From Cryobacterium sp. SO2 (GTDB lineage: Bacteria > Actinomycetota > Actinomycetes > Actinomycetales > Microbacteriaceae): a DNA stretch of 64,000 bases. Below the pieces are notes generated by a model. That model worked only from the letters and a program-made list of their open reading frames with translations. It was not told the origin of the DNA and searched no databases. Made by a program: the position numbers and the translations under genes. This document shows positions 1-8,036 of this stretch, one piece after another (within the stretch, counting starts at the first letter, position 1; each line of letters opens with the position of its first letter). The DNA lies in assembly GCF_026151165.2 (NCBI RefSeq), contig NZ_CP117849.1, positions 2,356,001 to 2,420,000 of the forward strand, read 5' to 3'.

Positions 1-236
1 GCTGTGTTCAACAACATATGCCACCGCTTGTCGGGGCCGGAAAGCAACAGACACGGACGTCTTACGATAGTGGACGCTCCTGAGAGGTGCCTAATAGCGT
101 CGTTTTGCGGGTTTTCGCCCAGGTCCGGCCGCATTCCCGGGGCTATCGCGGGGATACCGGCCCCGGCGGGCACTAAAATTACACGGGCTGCTCCGGCTTT
201 CACAGTCGGGGATGGGCCCCATTATGAGGAGAGAAC

Positions 237-1850
237 GTGGCGACCGAAGAGGCTGACTTCACCCAGGTGTTCCGTGGGTACGACAAGGACGAGGTCGACA
301 AGGCTCTCCAGGGTCTTCGCCGCGACCTCATCCAGGCGAACGCGCAGAGCACGGAGTCCGCGAAAGAGATCAAGCGCCTCAGCGCCAGGATCGACGACCT
401 CAACGCCGAGATCGAAGAGGTCGGCAGCCCCACCTTCTCCGGTCTGGGCACCAAGCTGGAGAACACGCTGCGGGTCGCGGAGGAGCAGTCCACCCGTGTG
501 ATCGCCCAGGCCGACATCGACGCCGAGAAGCTGCGCGCCTCCGCATCCGCCGAGGTGGACGCGATGAAGCGTCAGGCGTCGGAGCACGCCGGACGATCTG
601 TCTCCGACGCGACCGTCAAGGCCGGCCGGCTGCTCGCCGACGCCCAGGCGGAGGCAGACGACCTGCTCGACCGCGCTCGCGAGACCCACGAACAACTCAC
701 CCAGGACGCCCTGGCGGAGGCCGCCGCCATCCGCGGCGCTGTGGCCACTGAGGCCGCCGAACTGCGCGCCACCGTCAAGCGCGAAGTGGCTGCGCTGCGC
801 TCAGAGGCCGAGCGCGAGGCCGCAGAGGTGCGGGTCGTCGCCCAGCGCGAGGCCACCGAGGCCAGGGAGATCGCCGCCGGCCTCACCCGGGAAACCGAGC
901 TGACCCGCGCCGAGGTCGCCCACGAGCTGGACCAGCAGCGCGCCGACCTGGCCCGGGAAACCGAACAGGCCCGCATCGACCTTGCCGCCGAGACCGAGCA
1001 GGACCGCATCGACCTGGCCCGGGAAACCGAGCAGGCCCGGATCGACCTGGCGCACGAGACCGAGCAGGCTCGCTCCGATCTGTCCGTGGAGATCGAACAG
1101 GGCCGCACCGACCTGGCCCGTGAGATCGAGCAGGCGCGCGCCGCTCTCGCCATCGAGGGCGAGCAGGCGCACACCGACCTCGACCGGGAACTGGACCGTG
1201 ACCGCGCCGGTGTCACCCGCGACCTCGACAAGGCGCACGCCGACCTCGCGGCTGAGATCGAGCAGGCCAGGGCCGATCTGGCCCGCGAGCTCGAACAGAC
1301 CAAGGCCGACTTCGACGCCGACAGCGAGCAGGCCAGGATCGACCTGGACAACCACCTCACGGCCACGCGCAAGCGCGGCGAGCACGAGGCTGCCAAGCTC
1401 CGCCGGGAGATCGACCAGATCCGCGCCGACCTCGAGGTCGAGCTCAAGGCCAGGCGTGACGAGGCGGAGCAGGACCACCTGACCCGTCACCAGCAGGCCG
1501 TCGCCCAGACCCAGAAGTACCTCGACGACTCCGCCAAGCAGCTCTCCGACACCAACGCCCGCACCGTCGAGCTTCGCGCGCTCAACGAAAAGCTCGATGC
1601 CGGGGCCAGAGAAGAGGCCAAGGCGCAGCGGAAGACCGCAAACGATGACGCCGAACGGATCGTGCGCGACGCCGAGGACCGTGCAGCCGCGCTCCTCGCC
1701 GATGCGGAGGCACGCACCCGTGAACTGGTCACTGACGCTGAAGACCGTCTGGCCCAGATTAGGATTGAGCGCGACTCTGTCGCCGGCTACTTCGAGAGCT
1801 TGCGCAGTGTTCTGACCCAGGCTGAGAAGGTCAATTCCGACCAGGACTAG
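237..1850 (+). CDS. DivIVA-domain coiled-coil protein with 11-residue repeats
   Basis: 537 aa from a GTG start with a GAGGAGAG ribosome site just upstream. Residues 7-40 resemble the DivIVA N-terminal domain (FTQVFRGYDKDEVDKAL). The rest is charged, Ala/Glu/Arg-rich and predicted to be one long coiled coil. Residues 217-370 are 14 tandem 11-residue units close to ARETEQARIDL (DNA period 33 bp, 885-1346). An 11-residue period is the hendecad pattern of weakly left-handed coiled coils. No signal peptide or membrane segment is visible, so it is probably cytoplasmic. The likely role is as a polar or cytoskeletal scaffold, inferred only from fold type. The AI-2E-family gene follows 33 bp downstream and may be cotranscribed. 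Confidence 0.82.
   Translation: MATEEADFTQVFRGYDKDEVDKALQGLRRDLIQANAQSTESAKEIKRLSARIDDLNAEIEEVGSPTFSGLGTKLENTLRVAEEQSTRVIAQADIDAEKLRASASAEVDAMKRQASEHAGRSVSDATVKAGRLLADAQAEADDLLDRARETHEQLTQDALAEAAAIRGAVATEAAELRATVKREVAALRSEAEREAAEVRVVAQREATEAREIAAGLTRETELTRAEVAHELDQQRADLARETEQARIDLAAETEQDRIDLARETEQARIDLAHETEQARSDLSVEIEQGRTDLAREIEQARAALAIEGEQAHTDLDRELDRDRAGVTRDLDKAHADLAAEIEQARADLARELEQTKADFDADSEQARIDLDNHLTATRKRGEHEAAKLRREIDQIRADLEVELKARRDEAEQDHLTRHQQAVAQTQKYLDDSAKQLSDTNARTVELRALNEKLDAGAREEAKAQRKTANDDAERIVRDAEDRAAALLADAEARTRELVTDAEDRLAQIRIERDSVAGYFESLRSVLTQAEKVNSDQD
885..1346 (+). repeat. 33-bp in-frame tandem repeat encoding hendecads (14 units)
   Basis: Fourteen consecutive 33-bp units encode an 11-residue pattern with Leu at position 11, Glu at 3 and 5, Gln at 6 and Arg at 8 (units such as ARETEQARIDL and AHETEQARSDL). 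The central units are nearly identical and the outer ones are degenerate, consistent with expansion from the middle. Unit number could vary between strains. Confidence 0.85.
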
Positions 1851-1883
1851 TCAGACAACGCACAGATCGATAGTGGGGAACCC

Positions 1884-2933
1884 GTGAAAATCCAAAACGC
1901 CTTCCGTCTGGGCCTGGTCGGCACGCTGGGAGTCGGGGTCGGGGTCTTGATCCTGAGCTCGGTCGTGTCCTTGTCGACGATCATCACCTACGTCGGCGCG
2001 GCCTTGTTCCTCGCCCTCGGCCTCGATCCGGCCGTCTCCTGGCTGGAGAAGAAGAGGTTCCCCCGCTGGGCCGCCATTCTCACGGTCCTCATCGCCGTGC
2101 TGGGGGTGCTGACCGGCGTCATCTTCGCGATCGTGCCGATCATCGTTGACCAGGTCGCCAATCTCTCCGAACGCATCCCGGAGCTCGTCAAGTCGGTCAA
2201 CAGTTCTACCTTCCTCGATGACGTGCAGAACCAGTTCCCCGGCCTGGACGTGCAGAAGATCACCGAGTCGATCACGGACTACCTCGGTGGGAACGTGACG
2301 ACGATCACCTCCGCCATCGTCGCTTCAGGGGTCGCCATCGTGAGCGGCCTGTTCGGCGGCCTGATCATCTTGATCCTCACCCTGTACTTCACGGCGTCAC
2401 TGAACAGCATCAAGCGGGCCACCTACCAGCTCGTACCGGCCTCCAAGCGCGAGCGTTTCGCGGACCTGAGCGAACAGATCACCACGGCTGTCGGTCGCTT
2501 CATCGTCGGCCAGGGTGCGCTGGCCGCCTGCAACGGGGTGCTCAGCTTCATCTTCCTGTCCATCATCGGTGCCCCGTTCCCCGCACTGCTGGCCGTGATC
2601 GCGTTCCTGTTCTCGCTGATCCCCCTGGTCGGCACGATCACCGGCTCCGTCCTGATCGTCGCGACCTGCATGATCCCCGGGATCGGAAGCTCCTGGTTGA
2701 CCGTGCTCGTGGCCGCCATCTACTACCTCGTCTACATGCAGATCGAGGCATACGTGCTGAGCCCGAACATCATGAACCGGGCAGTGGCCGTTCCCGGCGC
2801 CGTCGTTGTGGTCGCCGCACTTGCCGGCGGCTCCCTGCTGGGTATCCTCGGTGCCCTGATCGCGATCCCGGTGGCCGCATCGGTGATCATGATCATCAAG
2901 CAGGTTGTCATCCCCCGCCAGAACGAGCTCTAA
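1884..2933 (+). CDS. AI-2E family transporter (PerM/YdiK-like membrane protein)
   Basis: 349 aa starting at GTG, with GGGGA upstream. The hydrophobic profile has paired N-terminal membrane segments, the family motif LDPAVSWLEKKRFPRW after the second one, a polar amphipathic stretch (about residues 85-130) and a C-terminal block of helices ending in GALIAIPVAASVIMIIKQ. This is the AI-2E exporter superfamily, whose substrates are mostly unknown; some members export autoinducer-2 and others act as Na+/H+ antiporters. It probably shares a transcript with the coiled-coil gene upstream. The specific substrate cannot be read from sequence. Confidence 0.85.
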   Translation: MKIQNAFRLGLVGTLGVGVGVLILSSVVSLSTIITYVGAALFLALGLDPAVSWLEKKRFPRWAAILTVLIAVLGVLTGVIFAIVPIIVDQVANLSERIPELVKSVNSSTFLDDVQNQFPGLDVQKITESITDYLGGNVTTITSAIVASGVAIVSGLFGGLIILILTLYFTASLNSIKRATYQLVPASKRERFADLSEQITTAVGRFIVGQGALAACNGVLSFIFLSIIGAPFPALLAVIAFLFSLIPLVGTITGSVLIVATCMIPGIGSSWLTVLVAAIYYLVYMQIEAYVLSPNIMNRAVAVPGAVVVVAALAGGSLLGILGALIAIPVAASVIMIIKQVVIPRQNEL

Positions 2934-3008
2934 GCCGCCTGGACGCGCCGGGCGACGTCCAGCCCGGCTCGTAGGCTGCCGGGCGTCTCCGCCCCACCTA
3001 ACGGCGTT

Positions 3009-3737
3009 CTAGAGCGGCCCGGCCCACTCGTCCGGCAGCGGGGATGCCGACGGGTTCACCACCGCGACGATTTCGTTCAGCACCCGGCGGGTCTGGGTCT
3101 CCCCCACCCACAGGTGCTTGGCACCGTCCACGGCGATCACCGTCGCATCGGGCACACTCGCGAATCGCTCGCGGGCCTCGGCTGGACGCAGGTAGTCGTC
3201 GTGTTCGGGCACAAGTACCACGAGGGCACGTTCGTCACCCGCCCAGGCCGCCAATTCGGCATCCGTCGCCCGGTGCAGCGGCGGCGAGAGCAGGATGGCG
3301 CCGCGGACAGGGTGCTCGAGACCGTACTTGATCGCCAGTTCGGTGCCGAACGACCAGCCCACCAGCCACGGATTCGGCAGGCCGCGCTCGGCGACGAAGG
3401 CCATCGCGGCCGCGACGTCGGCGCGTTCGGTGTCCCCGTGCCCGAAACTGCCCTCGCTGGTGCCGCGCGGCGAGCTGGTTCCCCTGGTGTTGAATCTGAG
3501 CACGGCGAGGTCGGCCAGGGCCGGCAGTCGCCCGGCGGCCTTACGCAGGATGTGCGAGTCCATGAAGCCGCCGTGAGTGGGCAGCGGATGCAGGGTCACC
3601 AGGGTGGCGACGATGGGGCGGTCCACCGGAATGGCCAGTTCCCCCACCAGGGTGAGCCCGTCGTCGGTGTGCAGTTCGATCTGTTCACGGACAGCCGGCA
3701 GATCGATCCCGCCGCGGATCTCGACAGGACCGGTCAT
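3009..3737 (-). CDS. alpha/beta hydrolase
   Basis: About 242 aa from the ATG at 3737, chosen because AGGGGA lies at good spacing; an ATG at 3755 would add six residues. The nucleophile elbow is GWSFG (Ser about residue 129 from this start), followed by a possible acid in VPEHDDYLRP and a catalytic His in GAKHLWVG near the C-terminus. The oxyanion region LVTLHPLPTHGGFMDSHI resembles the dienelactone-hydrolase/KANL3-type group. No signal peptide, so a cytoplasmic esterase of unknown substrate. It starts 24 bases after the stop of the small Cys/His protein and is probably cotranscribed. Its 3' end faces the AI-2E gene across 75 bp containing a short hairpin. Confidence 0.82.
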   Translation of the reverse strand: MTGPVEIRGGIDLPAVREQIELHTDDGLTLVGELAIPVDRPIVATLVTLHPLPTHGGFMDSHILRKAAGRLPALADLAVLRFNTRGTSSPRGTSEGSFGHGDTERADVAAAMAFVAERGLPNPWLVGWSFGTELAIKYGLEHPVRGAILLSPPLHRATDAELAAWAGDERALVVLVPEHDDYLRPAEARERFASVPDATVIAVDGAKHLWVGETQTRRVLNEIVAVVNPSASPLPDEWAGPL

Positions 3738-3761
3738 GGGCATTCCCCTACTCATTCAACG

Positions 3762-4061
3762 TCATTTGATCTTCCAGCAGTGCAGGTGCCAGTGCCGGCG
3801 GGCCTCGAGATCAGCCGCGTCGCCGGTGACGCCGTCGCCGCGCCAGGTCACCAGATGGGCGACGCCCGGCGCGATCTCGAGCCGGCAGCCGGGGCAGAGA
3901 TAGGTCTTGACGGCCTGCGCCGCGCTGATCGGCTGCACGTGCCACACACCGTCCCGCTTGGGTTCGGTGCGGCGCCATCCGGCCAGCAGGCGGGCCAGAT
4001 CGTCACTCTCGTCTTCCCCCGTGCCGCTTCGGCGGCCCTTTGGGCGATTGCTGCGCGGCAT
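3762..4061 (-). CDS. small conserved actinobacterial protein with Cys/His zinc-like motif
   Basis: 99 aa. The first 30 residues are basic and polar; the C-terminal half holds CPGC (about 57-60) and HWHLHCW (about 91-97), a spacing that could bind one zinc ion. The function is unknown to me. It lies directly upstream of the alpha/beta hydrolase on the same strand, so the two are probably cotranscribed. I cannot assign an enzymatic role; nucleic-acid or protein binding through the metal site is speculation. Confidence 0.7.
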   Translation of the reverse strand: MPRSNRPKGRRSGTGEDESDDLARLLAGWRRTEPKRDGVWHVQPISAAQAVKTYLCPGCRLEIAPGVAHLVTWRGDGVTGDAADLEARRHWHLHCWKIK

Positions 4062-4112
4062 GAGTCCAGTCTACCCGGGCTGCCTGCGGCGGCCCGTGGC
4101 GGCGGTTGCCGC

Positions 4113-4874
4113 CTAATACCAGCCGACGTCGACGGAGTGTCCCCAGGCGCCGCAGGGAGTGCCGTAGCGTCCGCTGATGTAGCCCAGGCCCCATTCGATC
4201 TGGGTGCCGGCGTTGGTCTGCCAGTCTGCTCCGGCCGAGGACATCTTCGAGCCGGGGAGAGCCTGCGGAATACCGTACGCCCCGCTCGGGTTGGCCGCGT
4301 TCACACGCCAGCCGGATTCCTTGTTCCAGAGTGACACCAGGCAGTTGTACTGGTCTTCGCCCCAGCCGCGGGCGGCCACCGCGCCGTAGGCGTAGGCCTG
4401 GGCGGAGCCGGGGTTGGGCACGGCCGCCGAGGCAGCGCTCGTCGACCCGGTGGATGCGGCGATCACGGGGACAGGCTCGGGTTCGGGCTCCACGATGGTG
4501 TAGCCCTCGACTGTGACGGTGTTCTCCACTGTGCTGGCCACCAGCAACGACTGCGCGGCCTCACCGTCATAGCGGTCGGATGCAGCTCCGGGCACCTGGA
4601 AGTAGGGGGACGCGGTGGCGCCGGAGTACGGGTCGACCACGGTGACAAGCACGAACGCGGCGGCTGCGGTGAACGCGAAGAGGGAGAGCGCGACGTGGCC
4701 GCGGGACGTCGGTCGCTGCATGCTGCGCAGCGGCGGACGGGTGGAGCGCGGCGCGGCGACGCTCACGCTGAGCGCGGTGCGTGCGCCGGAGTGCACAGCG
4801 AGCGGCCGATCGGCCAGTCGTCTCGCCGATGATGCGCCCCTGACGGGCGCGGAAGTGTTCAGATGTCTACCCAC
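4113..4874 (-). CDS. membrane-anchored lytic transglycosylase-like protein
   Basis: 253 aa, GTG start. A basic N-terminal tail (1-58) precedes one membrane segment (about 60-82), then a Pro/Glu/Ser/Ala linker, then a C-terminal transglycosylase-type domain with LWNKESGW (Glu about 186, the expected catalytic acid), GAYGIPQ (about 198-204) and a final GLGYISGRYGTPCGAW. Members cleave the MurNAc-GlcNAc bond of peptidoglycan outside the cell. TAGGGT lies nine bases before the start codon and there is no Shine-Dalgarno site, so the mRNA may be almost leaderless. Residues 52 onward could form a shorter protein from an internal ATG. Confidence 0.82.
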   Translation of the reverse strand: MGRHLNTSAPVRGASSARRLADRPLAVHSGARTALSVSVAAPRSTRPPLRSMQRPTSRGHVALSLFAFTAAAAFVLVTVVDPYSGATASPYFQVPGAASDRYDGEAAQSLLVASTVENTVTVEGYTIVEPEPEPVPVIAASTGSTSAASAAVPNPGSAQAYAYGAVAARGWGEDQYNCLVSLWNKESGWRVNAANPSGAYGIPQALPGSKMSSAGADWQTNAGTQIEWGLGYISGRYGTPCGAWGHSVDVGWY

Positions 4875-4929
4875 GATTCTTCGACCCTAGCTCAGATCGT
4901 GTGTAACAGCCAGATAACGACACGCCGGC

Positions 4930-5481
4930 TCACCGAACGGCGAGCATCACGTCGACGACACTGTCGAGCACCAGGTCGACCTGCGCCTCGCGATATCCCG
5001 CCCGCTGCGGCCGGAAGACCGCGGTGCGCACGTCGTCGACGGTGACCGGGTGGCCGTCCTGGAAATACTTGACCAGCTTCGCCGAGAACCTGTCGACGTC
5101 GGCCCGGTTGTAGCCGGTGCTGAGAACCGTGGTGCGGGAGAATCGGCGACCTGACGGACGTCCCAGGCGGTTGATCAGCACCTGGGCGGTGCTGCGCGCC
5201 TGGTCGAGCCACGCCTGGTCCCCCATCGCGCTGGCGGCACGGTCCCGTTCCCTCGCGGCGAACGCGTCCTCGAGGCGTTCGAGGGCGGCGTCGACGTGCT
5301 CGGGCGAGTAGCCGCCCTTGTGCATGGCGAAGGCGGTGTGACGGATATCGGCGGCCGTCAGCTTGGTCGGAGCGTCCTCGTCGTCGTCATACGCCTGGCG
5401 TGTCGACTCGAGGAACTCCTCGACCTGCTTGAGGTTGTAGCCGAGCGTCTTCTTGCTGGTCCGCGGAAACGTTGTGCTCAC
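4930..5481 (-). CDS. DivIVA-domain protein with two helix-hairpin motifs
   Basis: About 183 aa from the GTG at 5481 (VSTTFPRTSKK), preferred over an upstream in-frame start at 5523 because a GAGGCG stretch precedes it and the family motif begins there. Two similar motifs occur: KKTLGYNLKQVEEFLEST near the N-terminus and TTVLSTGYNRADVDRFSAKL in the second half, each followed by a (T/V)(A/V)DI/DVRTAF-like stretch. This matches small actinobacterial DivIVA-repeat proteins of unknown function, possibly involved in cell-pole or division-site organisation. It is just downstream of cdsA on the same strand (gap 46 bp). Confidence 0.78.
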   Translation of the reverse strand: MSTTFPRTSKKTLGYNLKQVEEFLESTRQAYDDDEDAPTKLTAADIRHTAFAMHKGGYSPEHVDAALERLEDAFAARERDRAASAMGDQAWLDQARSTAQVLINRLGRPSGRRFSRTTVLSTGYNRADVDRFSAKLVKYFQDGHPVTVDDVRTAVFRPQRAGYREAQVDLVLDSVVDVMLAVR

Positions 5482-5527
5482 CGCCTCATTCTGCCTCACG
5501 CGCGCTCGAGTGTCGAAAGCCACGCGG

Positions 5528-6508
5528 TCAGGCGAAGATCAGGTAGAGGCCGTATGCGGCAGCGGCCGACGGCAGGATCGAGTCGAGGCGGTCGAGGAAT
5601 CCACCGTGCCCGGGTAGCCAGGAGCTCATGTCCTTGATGCCGAGGTCCCGCTTGATCAGGGACTCGGCCAGGTCGCCGAAGGTGGCGGCGATCAGGATCA
5701 CCACGCCGAAGACGGCTCCGAACCACCAGGGCTGACCGAGCATGAGCACTGCCAGCAGGATGCCCACCACGATGGTGGCCAGAGCCGCACCGGCGAAGCC
5801 TTCCCAGGTCTTCTTGGGACTGATGGTGGGCACCATCGGGTGCTTGCCGAACGAGAGTCCCGAGGCGTAGGCGGCCGTGTCGGCCGAGATCACCAGAAGC
5901 AGGAACGACAGAGTCCACCATTCGCCGTCGGGCTGGGCCACCAGGAGAACGGCGAAACTGGCGAGGAACACGACGTAGACCTGGATGAGGAATCCGGCAC
6001 CGATGTCGCCGAGCAGGATCCTCATGGGTACCCGGTGAGCGGGGATCACCAGCATGGCCAATCGCCACAGGGTGATGACGACGATGCCCAGGAGCATCGC
6101 GAACCATTGGCCGCCTGCTCCCAGGTAGAACGCGGCGGGAACCACGGCAACGGCCGAGACGATCACCGGGATCCGGGGAACGTTGCGGCCGGCACGGCGC
6201 AGGGCCTCCGCGAGTTCGAGGGAGGTGAAGGCGACCACCACGACGGCCAGGATCATGAACAGGGCCTTGATGAAGATCAGGCTCACCAGCATGAGACCGC
6301 CGAGGCCCAGGCCGATCAGGGTCGCCAGAACGAGGTTCCGTCCGGTGCGCGCCTCGATGCGCTCGTTCGTGGCGTCCAGTTGGGCCCTGGTGGCCTGAAC
6401 CTGCCGCTCGATGTCAGCCTTGGTCGACTGCACCTGCGCCCGGAACTCGGCCCGAGTCGCGCCGCGTTCCCGGTGGGGCGGCTTGACGGGTCCTGGATCG
6501 TCAGTCAT
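5528..6508 (-). CDS. cdsA: phosphatidate cytidylyltransferase
   Basis: 326 aa from the ATG at 6508, which has a strong GGGGAGGTGAAGC ribosome site; an upstream in-frame ATG at 6565 lies inside frr. CdsA makes CDP-diacylglycerol from phosphatidic acid and CTP at the membrane, the branch point for phospholipid synthesis. The first 55 residues are polar and helical, then about eight membrane segments follow. The family signature runs through SPKKTWEGFAGA and GDLAESLIKRDLGIKDMSSW, ending in GHGGFLDRLDS. It lies 13 bp after frr, in the widely conserved pyrH-frr-cdsA order. Confidence 0.95.
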   Translation of the reverse strand: MTDDPGPVKPPHRERGATRAEFRAQVQSTKADIERQVQATRAQLDATNERIEARTGRNLVLATLIGLGLGGLMLVSLIFIKALFMILAVVVVAFTSLELAEALRRAGRNVPRIPVIVSAVAVVPAAFYLGAGGQWFAMLLGIVVITLWRLAMLVIPAHRVPMRILLGDIGAGFLIQVYVVFLASFAVLLVAQPDGEWWTLSFLLLVISADTAAYASGLSFGKHPMVPTISPKKTWEGFAGAALATIVVGILLAVLMLGQPWWFGAVFGVVILIAATFGDLAESLIKRDLGIKDMSSWLPGHGGFLDRLDSILPSAAAAYGLYLIFA

Positions 6509-6521
6509 TGCTTCACCTCCC

Positions 6522-7076
6522 CTAGATGGCGAGGAGCTCGGCTTCCTTGCGCTTGAGCGCGTCATCGATGCTGTCGATGTGCGTCTTGGTGATCTGCTCG
6601 AGTTCCTTCTCAGCGCGGGCCACGTCGTCGTCGCCGACCTCGCTCTTGAGGGCGTCGAGTTCGTCCTTCGCCTTGCGGCGGAGGTTGCGCACGGAGATCT
6701 TCGCGTCTTCGCCCTTGGTCTTGACGATCTTGACGTATTCCTTGCGACGGTCGTTGGTCAGCTCCGGCAGTGACGCCCGGATGACGACGCCGTCGTTGCC
6801 GAGGTTGGCGCCGAGGTTCGGAGTGTCCCTGATGGCGTTCTCGATGTCGCGGAGGGCGCTCTTGTCGTACGGCGTGATCAGGAGCGTGCGCGCTTCCTGG
6901 TTCTGCAGCGAGGCGAGCTGGCCCAGCGGTGTGGGGGTGCCGTAATAGTCGACCAGGATCTTCTGGAACATCTGCGGGTTCGCACGCCCGGTTCGCACGG
7001 TGGCGAAGTCTTCTTTCGCGGCCTCGAGCGCCTTGGTCATGCGCTGAGTGGTATCGGACAGGACATCCGCAATCAC
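6522..7076 (-). CDS. frr: ribosome recycling factor
   Basis: 184 aa, the usual RRF length, from a GTG with AAGGAG upstream. RRF with EF-G splits post-termination ribosomes. Recognisable segments are RTGRANPQMFQKILVDYYGTPTPL (about 29-52) and the C-terminal helix region VRNLRRKAKDELDALKSEVGDDD. It follows pyrH by 31 bp on the minus strand and runs into cdsA, so pyrH-frr-cdsA probably form one transcript. Confidence 0.97.
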   Translation of the reverse strand: MIADVLSDTTQRMTKALEAAKEDFATVRTGRANPQMFQKILVDYYGTPTPLGQLASLQNQEARTLLITPYDKSALRDIENAIRDTPNLGANLGNDGVVIRASLPELTNDRRKEYVKIVKTKGEDAKISVRNLRRKAKDELDALKSEVGDDDVARAEKELEQITKTHIDSIDDALKRKEAELLAI

Positions 7077-7107
7077 GGTGACTCCTTCTTCGGTGGCTTC
7101 AATAATC

Positions 7108-7824
7108 CTAGTTGGAGACGAGGGTTCCCAGTTCGGCGCCGAGGATGGCGGCGGTCACGTTGCCGTGCGGAGCCATCCCGAAGACCCGCATGGGCATGCT
7201 GTTGTCCATGCACAGGCTGAACGCCGTCGAGTCGACGACCTTGAGGCCGCGCTGGAGCGCATCCTGGTAGGTGATGCTGTGGATCTTGTGTGCGTCGGGG
7301 TTGGTGCGCGGGTCGTCGGAGTAGACACCGTCGACACCGTTCTTGGCCACCAGCACAACCTCCGCGCCGATCTCGAGGGCGCGCTGGGCGGCCACGGTGT
7401 CGGTGGAGAAGTAGGGCAGGCCGGCGCCGGCGCCGAAGATGACGACGCGGCCCTTTTCCAGGTGACGCTCGGCGCGACGCGGGATGTACGGTTCGGCGAC
7501 CTGGGTCATGGCGATGGCGGACTGCACCCGGGTTTCAGCGCCGGCCTGCTCGAGGAAGTCCTGCAGGGCGAGGGCGTTCATGACGGTGCCCAGCATGCCC
7601 ATGTAGTCGGCGCGTCCGCGGTCCATGCCGCGCTGGGAGAGTTCGGCGCCGCGGAAGAAATTGCCGCCGCCGACGACGATCGCGATCTCGACGGTCTTGG
7701 CCGCTTCGGCGATCTCGCGGGCGAGGCTGCTGATGACGTCGGGGTTGACGCCCAGGCTTCCGGCCCCGAAGGCCTCACCCGACAGCTTGAGGAGGACCCT
7801 GCGCTTCGTACCCGTATCTGACAT
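7108..7824 (-). CDS. pyrH: UMP kinase
   Basis: 238 aa, full length for the hexameric bacterial UMP kinase that phosphorylates UMP to UDP in pyrimidine nucleotide synthesis. Visible motifs: KRRVLLKLSGEAFG (phosphate loop, residues 8-21), IAIVVGGGNFFRG, GMLGTVMNALALQD, and the C-terminal GTLVSN. GGAAGGA lies upstream of the ATG at a longish spacing. It is separated from tsf by a strong hairpin terminator, so it is probably transcribed from its own promoter in the 7825-7945 interval. Confidence 0.97.
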   Translation of the reverse strand: MSDTGTKRRVLLKLSGEAFGAGSLGVNPDVISSLAREIAEAAKTVEIAIVVGGGNFFRGAELSQRGMDRGRADYMGMLGTVMNALALQDFLEQAGAETRVQSAIAMTQVAEPYIPRRAERHLEKGRVVIFGAGAGLPYFSTDTVAAQRALEIGAEVVLVAKNGVDGVYSDDPRTNPDAHKIHSITYQDALQRGLKVVDSTAFSLCMDNSMPMRVFGMAPHGNVTAAILGAELGTLVSN

Positions 7825-7946
7825 GCCCGTGAGCGTCCTTCCGTTGTGACCTGACTCTAAAACTACCGGTTGAGCACCGGTGGGCTGTACCCCGTTGACG
7901 TTCCGCAGAACGGGACCGTGGCTGGAGGGTGACGCTACGCAGAGAA

Positions 7947-7984
7947 GAAGGAGACCGGATTGCCTGGGCGATCCGATCTCCTCC
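7947..7984 (-). terminator. hairpin terminator downstream of tsf
   Basis: On the minus strand, arms at 7984-7969 (GGAGGAGATCGGATCG) and 7962-7947 pair over 16 positions with a few G-U pairs around a 6-base loop; a pyrimidine-rich TTCTTCTCT stretch follows. It lies about 50 bp after the tsf stop, so it should end the rpsB-tsf transcript and separate it from pyrH-frr-cdsA. Confidence 0.75.
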
Positions 7985-7988
7985 TGTC

Positions 7989-8036
7989 TTACTGCGGTTT
8001 TGATTTACTGCTGTGGTGACTTACTGCGGTGCTGGT
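7989..8036. repeat. 16-bp tandem repeat, three copies
   Basis: Three units of 16 bp begin at 7989, 8005 and 8021, each opening with TTACTGC followed by a G/T-rich half. The array fills exactly the space between the tsf stop codon and the terminator. Function unknown; probably replication slippage. Confidence 0.7.

Noticed and set aside
1..236. Gene upstream of the first DivIVA-type protein
   Set aside because: The open frame from base 4 continues antiphase through the DivIVA gene and lacks a ribosome site or motif.
2934..3008. Terminator between the AI-2E gene and the hydrolase
   Set aside because: Only a 7-bp CTGGACG/CGTCCAG stem without a T tract; too weak to list.
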